A stretch of 64,000 nt of DNA from Hedera helix. Its lineage: Eukaryota; Streptophyta; Magnoliopsida; Apiales; Araliaceae. Location: NCBI GenBank assembly GCA_947179155.2, contig OX359278.1:27774297-27838296 (forward strand). Reading direction: 5' to 3'. The translations under genes and the position numbers were made by a program. Positions 24,476 through 34,100 of this stretch are shown here, piece by piece; the stretch's first letter is position 1, and each line of letters starts with the position of its first letter. Below the pieces are notes generated by a model. That model saw nothing but the letters and a program-made list of their open reading frames with translations. It was not told where the DNA came from and ran no database searches.

Positions 24476-24760
24476 CTGCTTCTTTAATCTTTTGACACGA
24501 GCTTAGCCTTCACAACGAACGGTTGGGAAGTCGAATACTTCAAACCTTAGAAGTCAAGAAGTCAGAAGGCTTGATGCACAGAGTATTGGGTTTATGAAAT
24601 TGGGTGTTTTTAGTTTTAGGAGTTAAATCCCCTCTAATATTCAAGCGACGGGACAAATTTAATACTGCAAAAATTGATGGAGCGAAAATTATAGCGGGAG
24701 AAAAACTAGATTCGAGCTTAATAGAGGAGTTGTAGGGTTTTTGGACGATTTTGTTATTAT
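24476..24760 (-). other. Possible non-coding first exon of the En/Spm-type gene
   Basis: On the minus strand a more balanced, CT-containing stretch ends AAGAAGCAG followed by GTAGCC, a strong donor. The next acceptor in line is before the ATG exon at 18755. The 5' edge is a guess and no transcript evidence is available. Confidence 0.4.
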
Positions 24761-25757
24761 CTATGTTTTGGACTTCAGAATCCTTATACCAAACGACGTA
24801 ACGTCAAATGTAATTTCTTCATCTTTTTTGTTTGCCTAAATAAACTGAAATATGCTCGGTATTGAGATAATGTTCTCTTCATTCCTAAAACAGTTTTGTG
24901 GGCATTATGTCATAAGTTGTTTTCAGATAAGATTTATATGGCCAAGTCAAATGAGTCTTATTTCAAAACAGTTTATAATTATTTACTTATTAGTTTATTT
25001 TAATAGTTTATTCAATTTGTTAAAATAATAATTTCGGTCAAATTTGGAGTCCAAATAAAAGTAAAGTACCAAAAATAGTCTATTTCTTGGGTCATGTTAA
25101 GCCATTACATATTTACTTAAAAAATCATAAGTAAATATATTATTGATAATAATTTTGACCCTTATATATATATATCAAAGTGTTTCACATTGTATGACGT
25201 GTAACTGAACTGTTACATAATATATTCAAAAATTGTAAGTTAGAAATTAAGTACCCAAAATATTTTATTTTATTTTTAATTTTTATACATTAATGGTGTT
25301 GTACTCAATTTATAGTTAATTTTAAATAAACAAAAAACTAATTTTAAACAAGATGTAACAATTAGCTAATTTTTAGCATCAATCTCATATTGTATTGTTA
25401 TTTTTCTTTTTTTGTCAATTTATTATTTTCTTAATTTGGAGTTAGATATCTTGTTCATTCTCTACTCCTCTAGAAATTATTTTTCTTCTCTTGAGAGTTT
25501 AGATTATGTCGTGTATAGAGTTGATTTTGTATACGATGATAAATAATTGCAGATATAATTAAAATTGAATGTAGAGATACAACATGTCTTTAATAAGTGT
25601 GGTTAAGGCTAAAAAAATGAAACAAATGACTCGAGCTCAATTCGTACATGTTCGACTATAAGAATGCAGTTTAAGTGTGGTGGACGCAAATAAGAATGCA
25701 ATTCGTACACGTTCAACTCGAGCTCAATTCGTACACGTTTGCACCTTTAAGTGTTGT
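24761..25757. other. AT-rich intergenic stretch
   Basis: No gene seen. At 25630-25745 a short local duplication repeats ACTCGAGCTCAATTCGTACA and AATTCGTACACGTT. Confidence 0.5.
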
Positions 25758-25785
25758 GGACGGAATTTTTATAAGGAGGGGAGAA
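25758..25785 (+). other. Orphan polypurine-tract tail before D's 5' LTR
   Basis: 28 bp identical to the sequence just before D's 3' LTR (35652-35679), including AAGGAGGGGAGAA. It belongs at the 3' end of an internal region, not upstream of a 5' LTR. Confidence 0.85.
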
Positions 25786-26786
25786 TGTAATGTCCTAGAA
25801 TTTCCAGGTCTTTATTAATTAAATTATTAATTTAATTTCCAACGAGTTAGTTTTACGAGATTATTTAAATCTTTTTATGTGATTAATTAATTATGTGATG
25901 AAATAATTATGTAATTAATTACTAAAATTAATTAAAGGGGGTCACTAATATGTTATTAAATTAGTGAACAAACCCTAAAGTTTTAATATCAAAATAATTG
26001 ATAAGTTTCCTATTAATTAAATATTCAATTAAATTGAATATAATGAGGGAATTAAATATAATAAATTAATTAATATGATTATTAATTAATGTAGATAATG
26101 TGAAATATAAATAATAATATTTATTAGTGCATTTAGTAATTTAATACTTATGGGTTAGAATATTTAATTATTTATTCAATGTAATTATTTATTTAATCAT
26201 GGATTGAATAATTAATGTATAAATTATTAAATTAGCCCAACATGGGTCAATTAGTAGCCCAAGTGTAGAATAATAAAATTTGACAATTTAGTAGCCCAAA
26301 CAATTTAATAGAAGCCCAATTGGTATTTTAAATTAAAGCCCAATGATTGGCCCACTTGGAAAATACTTAAATTAACTATTAATTGTTTAAAAAGTAAAAA
26401 GTGACACTTAATTTGGGACAAAAGAAGGGAGATCAGCCGACCATGCATGAATGAGAGAGAAAAAGTGAGGTTTTGTTTTATTTTATTTTTCATTTAATTA
26501 AATAATGGTTGCTTGTTTTATTTTTTTTAAGTACATAAACCATGCCTCTTTTCACCAACTATGTATGGCTAGCTTTCTTGTGTAAGTATCCTTGCTCTCT
26601 CATTATGGAAATTTGATAGATATAGATTTTATATCTATGCCCATTGTAAGTATACTTACAATTTAGTAGATTTTGAAAATCATTTCTCATATTTTATTTT
26701 CAAACAAAAGAGAGAGCTAGAGAGCATTTGAGAGTGAGAAAATAGTGAGATCAAAATACTAAGAGAGGAGAAGGAGTTCTTGGTGC

Positions 26787-26845
26787 ATGTCATCTTCATT
26801 CATCACCTACTTTGGAAGAAAAAGAAAGATAGCCATTAAATCAAG
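26787..26845 (+). other. Short upstream ORF in D LTR leader
   Basis: ATG at 26787 opens a 19-codon frame up to a donor-like AAG|GTAATG. The peptide contains SFITYFGRKRK and a terminal KS, aligned without gaps to that in LTR A2 (5684-5623). The same frame is at 36646 in the 3' LTR. Function unknown. Confidence 0.4.
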
Positions 26846-27359
26846 GTAATGATTATTCTAAATCAAAGTTTTGTTTTTAAATTAAATAAATCATCATGTT
26901 AGTATAAACATGTTAATATAATTATTAATGTGTAGTTGTAATATTTATGTCATGTTTGAGTTTAATATGTTTGGTTTGTGTTTTGGTATATTTTATATGC
27001 TAAAATATGTATTTAATAGTGTGTAAACAAGTTTTGGAATTTATGTCCAAAAATATTTTTATAAAACTTAGGTTTGATGTTCTAATATTATAGAACATTA
27101 AATCATGAGAAAAACAAAGTTTGAATCACTCAAAATGGAGTTGTACACAAAAAGTTATGATTTATAGTAGTTTATGTGATGTAAAATTTTTTATAAAAAA
27201 ATATGTCATTAAATCATGAAAAATTAAATTTTTCATGTTATAAATTAATATAAGGTGATTGGTAATTTTTTTGGATTTTTATTGTAAAGTTAAAGATTTA
27301 TTAAAGGTATAATTTTTGTTAAAAATGCACTGTTCACATTCTGCTAGAAGGAGAAAAAA

Positions 27360-27640
27360 AAAAGGAACAGTCCGCGCAATGCGCGCGAGGCGTTAGGCTG
27401 GCAAAACGCGGAGCCAAACGACGTCGTTTGGCGTCTGTGAAGAATTCACTCCGCGCAATGCGCGGAAGCCGTTTACGGCTTCTCAAAACGGCACCGTTTT
27501 GGGTCGTTGTTACTGAAGGCGCGCGCAATGCGCGAGCGCCGGTTTTCTGCGAAATTACCAGTTTGCCCCTCCGTGTTTTTTTCTTGGCAGAATTACCATT
27601 CTGCCCTCGGTCCGGTTTTTCAACTTATTTACGAAAATGC
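27360..27640 (+). repeat. CpG-rich palindrome block in D 5' LTR
   Basis: Three copies of the GCGCAATGCGC core (around 27372, 27451 and 27521), plus AAACGACGTCGTTT near 27417, AAACGGCACCGTTTT near 27486 and GAAGCCGTTTACGGCTTC near 27466. All are self-complementary or nearly so. Confidence 0.85.
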
Positions 27641-27759
27641 CATTCGGGTTAATTTTAATTAATTTAAATATTTGAAAATTAATTTAAAATTATAACAAAA
27701 ATAATAATAATACAAAAATAATATTGGGGAGGATGTTTTTCAATAAGTTTAATATTTAA

Positions 27760-28390
27760 ATATTTTAAATATTAATCTAGTTGGCTAATCATGGTTAAGT
27801 TAAATAAATTTATTATTTATTATTTTAAATGTTAATAATAAATAAAGATGATAAATTAGCAATTATTATTTAATGCCTATTAAATAATACTTAAAGAGAG
27901 ATAAAATTTATAAATGAATTATTTATTATTTAAATATTATTAAATAATAAATAAGGATAATTAAGCAATTAATTATTATTTAATTAACATTAAATAACGA
28001 TTAATGGAAATTAAGTTATTAGAGTAATAATTTATTATTTAATTTAAATAATAAATAAGAATGATTTGATTATTATTTAACCTTAAATAATAATTAAAAT
28101 TAATTAAACAATTAATTATTATTTAATTGACATTAAATAATAATTAAAGAGGATTAAGATTAGTAAACTATTATTTAATTTCCTTAATTAAATAATAAGT
28201 AAGGTTAATTACTTGGTTAATTATTGGTTGATTAACATTAAATTAAAGAAGGTTAAAATTAAGTTAATAATTATTTATTATTTAATAATAAGTATGTACA
28301 ATTAGTTATTATTTATAATAACTAGAGTTAATTAATTAGTTTCTATTTAATCAATATTAAATAGTAATTAAAAAGAGATTGAGTTAATAA
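27760..28390 (+). repeat. Array of AT-rich inverted repeats in D 5' LTR
   Basis: About ten imperfect hairpins made of ATTATTTAAT ... ATTAAATAAT arms, spaced roughly every 50-60 bp (for example near 27870, 27935, 27985, 28045, 28120 and 28175). The 3' LTR carries the same array at about 37620-38250. Confidence 0.75.
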
Positions 28391-29653
28391 AATAAATTGA
28401 ATTTAATTAAACAATTATAATAAGTTGTTTAATAAGTGTCCAACACTTAAGAAAAATATTTTCTAACTTATTAAATTATTAACCTAAAATGATTAAGTGT
28501 CTATAAGGTTAATAATATTGTTTTGACTAATGTAAATTATGTGTTAGTACTTATGTGTGGTAAATAAGTTCGTTATTAAGCGTATAGTTATGCAAATACG
28601 CCGTACTAATTATTAGACCAACTTTATTAATGTTAGGTCTTTCAAAGCAAGTTAGTTAAAGCTAGACAATTATTGTAGCTGAGCAAACAGGCAAGTTCTC
28701 TAACCCTACTCAATTATTATCATTGAACAAGTTTCCATACTTGTATTTATTGTTAAAGCTTGAAGTGGTTTAATTATTTAAAATTATTCCACATCCATAT
28801 TGTTTATACAATCGCACTTAGTGCATTTGAAGCTTGTTAGTTCTTGATTCATGAACTGTATTAAAAATGTCTGAAGCTAATAGTTCAGCTAGACATTGCG
28901 TTTCTAAATTCAATAACTTGAATACTTTTAAAAGCTTATCCAAACCATTGTTGGGTGCGGATTTCTTATATTAAGTCTGAGAATTGAACAACCCTGAATT
29001 AGGGGATTTTGTGTCGGAAAACCGACTTTGGGCGCCAGTGACTAAATGTAATGCATATACAGCGGGTTGAATAGGCTGATCCCCTTGAAAACCAAACAAC
29101 TCAAAGGGTCAGAGGAAACTCTATTATACCCTAGTTAGTTCAGGGTCCTTAGTGACCACTCAGCATTTTAAGATTCAAATATTCTGTTTATTAAAATTTG
29201 AATCCTGTTTCATTCACAATTGTTATATCTATTGTTGAACCATTGATGATCTTTCCCATTCATTCATGATATATTAAATCTATATGATTGTTATAAACTT
29301 GCTGAGCAAACTAGTTGCTCATTCTTGCTATATCATGAACCATTTTTCAGATAATCCTGATTGCTCCAGGAAGGATAAGGGAAAAGGAAAGGCCAAAGCT
29401 TAAGTAGCTTATGCATGCTAGTTAGATCTTTATTTATGTATTTACGGTTGTTAAACCTTTTGTAATTCCTTATGATAGGAACTGTTTTTATGTTAAGGTT
29501 GATAGACCCTGGTATTGTAACCTTTTGAAGGGAACCAATATGTATTATTCCGCGATATTTAAATGCAATGTATGTATTTAATTGTTAGTAATGTGTTGAA
29601 TAGTGAGAACCAAACTCGAGGTTATGGAACCCGAATTTGGGGTCGTCACAGGT

Positions 29654-29665
29654 TGGTATCAGAGC
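29654..29665 (+). other. Primer-binding site of element D
   Basis: TGGTATCAGAGC, perfect complement to initiator Met-tRNA 3' end, three bases after the 5' LTR. Confidence 0.95.
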
Positions 29666-29862
29666 TGTAGGTTAGAAACGTTAGGATTTGCGAAACCTAA
29701 GTTATAACCTTAGTATTAAACTCATATCGAGTGCGTTAGGAGATGAATCTGGGAGATTCATCATGTTGTGTATTTTTGGAGATGGATTGAGAAAATCCAT
29801 CGAGCCGAGATGTACATGATAAAATATCATTTCATTTCATCAATGAATATATTTTATTGCTG

Positions 29863-29891
29863 TACTAACGTGTGTTATTTTTGTGATATAG
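29863..29891 (+). promoter_or_regulatory. Splice-acceptor-like site just before ORF1
   Basis: TACTAAC (29863-29869, a perfect branch-point consensus) is followed about 20 bases later by a T-rich run and ATAG, ending one base before the ORF1 ATG. The same arrangement (ACTAAC ... CACAG at 41459) precedes gag of element E. Confidence 0.5.
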
Positions 29892-29892
29892 G

Positions 29893-30750
29893 ATGGCAGA
29901 GATCGGACAGTCGAGTCGCACTGCTGAGGAGGACTATATTGATATCCATATGGATACTGCACAGCCGCTGGTGGCTGCACCCGTAGAGGAGCCAGAGTCA
30001 GATCCTGAGGAGGGGGATCGTGTGGAGCCCGTCTGGGGCGGAGTCATGAGGCCTTACAGTGAGGATGAGGCAGAGTCAGAGGAGTCTGAGGAGGAGGAGT
30101 CAGCTGATGGCATGGGCACCACTGCCGCTGACATCATAGAGGGACTGACCGATAGGAACGAGGGGCTGGAGGCAAGGGTTCAGCATCTAGAGGAACAGAA
30201 TCTGACCCACCAGCACATGGAGGATCAGTATAGAGATGCGGCTTATCAGTTCTCTGGCGAGAACACAGAGCTGAAGGAGAGGATTGTAGGACTTGAGGAT
30301 CAGATACAGGAGTACGAGGATTCGGTGGAGCACTTTGCAGTGCTGACACATCAGCTGGTAGATCAGGATGTGGAGCTGCAGGCTAAGTTAGCAGTAGCTG
30401 AGACTAGGTTAGCCGAGGCTGAGCTGAAGGTTCAGCAGGTTCAGGCAGAGAAGGCCGCCATCCGTGCACACTGGCAGGAGGCGATAGAGGACCGAATGGA
30501 GATGGAGAGACAGCGGGATGCCGCTTATGGTCAGATGATTGAGCTAGAGGAGGAGGTCCGCGAGAAGCGGGTGAGGACGGATAGACTTAGCTACGTCTAC
30601 CGATCTTCATATGGTAGGCTTCAGAGCAGGGTGCACTACTACCCAGCTGAGGAGGGTCAGTCTATGCACACCATCAGCAGGAGCGTGGTGATGGCCATCG
30701 GGGATGAGGAGTATGACGACGCGATCTGTAGGGGGATGCGCAGTCAGTAG
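29893..30750 (+). CDS. ORF1 of element D: acidic coiled-coil protein upstream of gag
   Basis: A 285-residue open frame lying between the primer site and gag-pol, on the same strand. Residues 32-71 are extremely acidic (Glu/Asp/Ser). Residues about 80-230 are a long, heptad-like, Glu/Gln/Ala-rich helix likely to form a coiled coil. The last 55 residues are mixed, with an RSSYGRLQSRVHYY segment. There are no zinc knuckles, protease, transmembrane or signal sequences. It is GC-richer than the LTRs and gag-pol around it. The start was chosen because it is the first in-frame ATG and follows an acceptor-like site directly. It ends in a run of TAG codons (30748 onward). I recognise no family. Some plant Ty3/gypsy lineages (Ogre/Tat) have an extra ORF before gag, but I do not recognise this one in Del/Tekay elements. 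Element E lacks it. A role as capsid accessory or nucleic-acid chaperone would be a guess. Confidence 0.75.
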   Translation: MAEIGQSSRTAEEDYIDIHMDTAQPLVAAPVEEPESDPEEGDRVEPVWGGVMRPYSEDEAESEESEEEESADGMGTTAADIIEGLTDRNEGLEARVQHLEEQNLTHQHMEDQYRDAAYQFSGENTELKERIVGLEDQIQEYEDSVEHFAVLTHQLVDQDVELQAKLAVAETRLAEAELKVQQVQAEKAAIRAHWQEAIEDRMEMERQRDAAYGQMIELEEEVREKRVRTDRLSYVYRSSYGRLQSRVHYYPAEEGQSMHTISRSVVMAIGDEEYDDAICRGMRSQ

Positions 30751-31102
30751 TAGTAGTAGTTATTTTCTAATTTCGTATGTAAATAGATGCAGTAGAACCC
30801 AACTTTTGTTTTATTAGAGGGTTAATATGTCACTAAATCCCAACTCTAGGAAGTTGTAGGATATGTCAGATCCCATCTTTTGTAGCTTCTCTGGGATAGA
30901 AGCATTTATAGCAGTATGCTTTTGATGTAAAGTGCTACGCACTCCTGTTTTAGCATATGAGTATAAATGCAGTTGAATTTATGTTTATATGCGTGTTGAA
31001 ATAATTACTTGTATTTTAGCTAAACATTGTCTAAGATACAAAATAATGAAATGAAAAAGATGAAACCAGTATAATAATGTAAATTTTTGTTTATAACAGA
31101 AA
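30751..31102 (+). other. Spacer between ORF1 and gag-pol
   Basis: 350 bp, non-coding, ending TTTTTGTTTATAACAG (31084-31099), a splice-acceptor-like site three bases before the gag ATG. Confidence 0.5.
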
Positions 31103-34100
31103 ATGCCGCCACGTAGACAACCACCAAGGAACCAGGGGGTAGAAGAGTCAGTTAACAACGACGCGGGGGGACACAACGTAGACCCTATGCAAAACTTCGT
31201 CGACATGCTAGCTGAGGCAATGCAAAACCGCCACCCTGTAGTAGCAAATCCGCCACCACCACCAAATCAGTTGGCGAATTTTAAAGATTTTAAGGCGGTG
31301 GGACCGCCAGAGTTTAGGGGAACGTCGGACCCGATAGAGGCCCAGTCTTGGATAAAGGAGATAGAGAAGGCGTTTGTTATCGCAAGAGTAGCTGAGGAGC
31401 AAAAGACAGTTTTTGCTACCTACATGATGAAGGGCGAAGCCAATTTCTGGTGGGAAGCCAATCAGAATAGGGCTGGGGATGGTGTGGTGCCCTGGACAAA
31501 ATTTAAGGAAATATTCGACGAGAATTATTTCCCGAAAAGTATGAAAAGTAGGATGGAGGTAAGGTTTCTAGAACTGAAACAGGAGAACATGTCGGTACCG
31601 GAGTACGCGGCAAAATTTGATGAGCTGGCCAGGTTCGCTCCACATCAGGTAGACACGGAGGAACGCAAGGCCAGGAGGTTCGAGAATGGATTGAGACCTT
31701 GGATATTCAACAAGGTAGCAGTACTGCAGATTGATTCATTCGCAACTTTGTTGGAGAAGTCAATCATTGCTGAAGGTGGAAGCGACGCGTTGACCAAGTT
31801 TAACCAGGAGAGAAACAAGAAGAAAAATGAAGGGGGAAGCAAGAACAGTAACAGTGGAGGCAATAATAATAATAACAGTAATAAGCGTAAATGGGACAAC
31901 AACAGTAACGACAAGAGCTCGGGGAATCAACAAGGAAGTGTTCAGAAAAAGCCAGCATGCAATATATGTGGGAAGAACCACTTCGGGGAGTGCAGGAAAG
32001 GGAAGAATACATGTTACAATTGTGGTCAGGTGGGACATATTTCTCCAAATTGTCCCCTCCCAAAGAAAGGGAGATGCTTTTCTTGCGGAGCATCTGACCA
32101 CCTGATAAAGGATTGCCCCAAGAAGAAGAATGACGGGGGTAGCGGCTACAAGGGCAATAACAGCAGATTGGCTATCGGGGGACCGGTACCACAGAACAAG
32201 CCGACAGCCCGGACGTTCAACATGACGGTGCAAGATGCAGTGGGGTCAAAAGACGTGGTGTCAGGTATTATTCCGATCAATAATATAAATGCATATGTAT
32301 TGTTTGATTCGGGTGCTACCTGTTCATTTGTGTCTGATGATTTCGCTAGACGATTAGAGTTGCCTAGGGACAAACTAGAAAACTCAATGAACATAGAAGT
32401 TGCTAATAAAGAAGTGATTCCGGTAGAGTACATACATAGAAATTGTTGTGCTGAAATCAGGGGTCAGAAATTAAATGTGAATCTAATTCCAATACGTCTG
32501 GGGGAATTTGATGTAATACTTGGGATGGATTGGTTGTTTAACCACGGGGCGATAATTGATTGTCAGAAGAAGTGCATACACCTTAAGACACCAAATAAGT
32601 CTAAGGTCGTATTTTATGGCAGCAAATCGTCAAGACAGTCTTCTTGTCTGACGATGATGCAAGCCAAGAAACTATTGAAGAAAGGTTGTGTAGGGTATTT
32701 GGCTCATGTGGTTGATACACAAGTGGTGAGTCCCGAGATGGAGCAAATACCAGTAGTTAGGGAGTTTATGGATGTTTTTCCAGATGTACTGCCGGGTTTA
32801 CCGCCGGACAGGGAGATAGAATTTGTGATTGATTTAGTACCGGGAACAGCATCGATATCGAAAGCACCATATAGGATGGCTCCGGTAGAACTAAAGGAAT
32901 TGATGGTGCAATTGCAGGAGTTGTTAGACAATAAGTACATTCAGCCAAGTGTTTCTCCATGGGGAGCACCGGTGCTGTTTGTAAAGAAGAAGGATGGATC
33001 GATGAGATTGTGTATGGATTATAGAGAGCTGAATAAGGTGACAATTAAGAACAAGTACCTGTTACCACGAATTGACGATCTTTTCGATCAATTGAAAGGG
33101 GCGAATTACTTTTCAAAGATTGACTTAAGGACTGGTTATCATCAGTTGAAAGTCAGGAAGGAGGATATACCCAAGACGGCATTCAGAACTCGATATGGGC
33201 ATTATGAGTTTCTGGTGATGTCGTTTGGACTAACGAATGCGCCAGCCGCATTTATGGACATGATGAACAGAATATTCAAGCAATACTTGGATAAATTTGT
33301 AGTCGTGTTCATTGACGATATTCTGGTGTATTCCAAAACGGAGGAGGAGCATGCTGAACACCTAAGATTGGTATTGGAGATTTTACGGAAGGAGCGGTTG
33401 TACGCTAAGTTTTCAAAGTGTGAATTCTGGTTGGAGAGAGTTCAATTTTTAGGTCATGTTATTGACAAGGAGGGAGTTTCGGTTGATCCGGCAAAGGTTG
33501 AATCGGTAATGAATTGGGAACAACCAAGGACGCCGACAGAAGTAAGAAGTTTCTTAGGGTTAGCGGGTTACTATCGGAGGTTCATTCAAGACTTCTCAAA
33601 GATAGCAACACCGTTGACCAACTTAACAAGAAAGACGGTAAAATACGCGTGGACGGAGAAGTGTGAGGAAAGTTTTCAGGAGTTAAAGAAAAGGCTTAGT
33701 GAAGCACCTGTATTGACCTTACCAGACGATACAGGAGGTTTTACGGTCTACAGTGATGCATCGCACAAGGGGCTTGGCTGTGTGCTTATGCAAAACGGCA
33801 AAGTCGTTGCGTATGCGTCCAGACAATTAAAAGATTATGAGAAGGGATATCCTACCCACGACTTGGAGCTGGCAGCGGTAGTGTTTGCCCTTAAAATTTG
33901 GAGACATTATCTGTACGGAGAAAAATGTGAGATATTCACAGACCATAAGAGTCTGAAGTATATCTTCACACAGAAGGAGCTGAATATGAGGCAACGGAGA
34001 TGGTTGGAATTGATCAAAGATTATGATTGTGAAATTCTATATCATCCCGGCAAGGCCAACGTAGTAGCGGATGCTCTGAGTAGAAAGAGCAGGGAGAAAT

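Larger units (their letters stand above)
26846..29350 (+). other. Putative intron inside D 5' LTR
   Basis: Donor-like AAG|GTAATG at 26846 and acceptor-like TTTTTCAG ending at 29350; the same pair in the 3' LTR spans 36705-39196. The leader before the donor and the block before the acceptor are both conserved with LTR A2. Inferred, no RNA evidence. Confidence 0.45.
25786..29650 (+). mobile_element. 5' LTR of Del/Tekay-type chromovirus D
   Basis: 3865 bp, TGTAATGTCC to GGGGTCGTCACA, followed by a primer-binding site. The copy at 35680-39496 is 3817 bp. The 48-bp difference is exactly accounted for by a 35-bp and a 13-bp segment missing from the 3' copy; by eye I found only two substitutions (near 25807 and 26131). 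The LTR holds a leader exon, a CpG-rich palindrome block (27360-27640), an AT-hairpin array (27760-28390) and a conserved block near 29297. No clear TATA box was found. The near identity indicates a recent insertion. Confidence 0.95.

Noticed and set aside
26305..26493. Minus-strand 62-codon frame, repeated at 36164-36352
   Set aside because: Exact repetition only reflects the two LTRs of D; AT-rich and featureless.
27428..27652. Frames in the CpG block of D LTRs (also 37287-37508)
   Set aside because: Low-complexity translation of palindromes; the frame is broken by the 13-bp deletion in the 3' LTR.
30134..30349. Minus-strand frame opposite ORF1
   Set aside because: Antisense shadow of GC-rich ORF1.
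31760..32233. Minus-strand 157-codon frame opposite gag of D
   Set aside because: Shadow of the zinc-knuckle coding region on the other strand; no domain.
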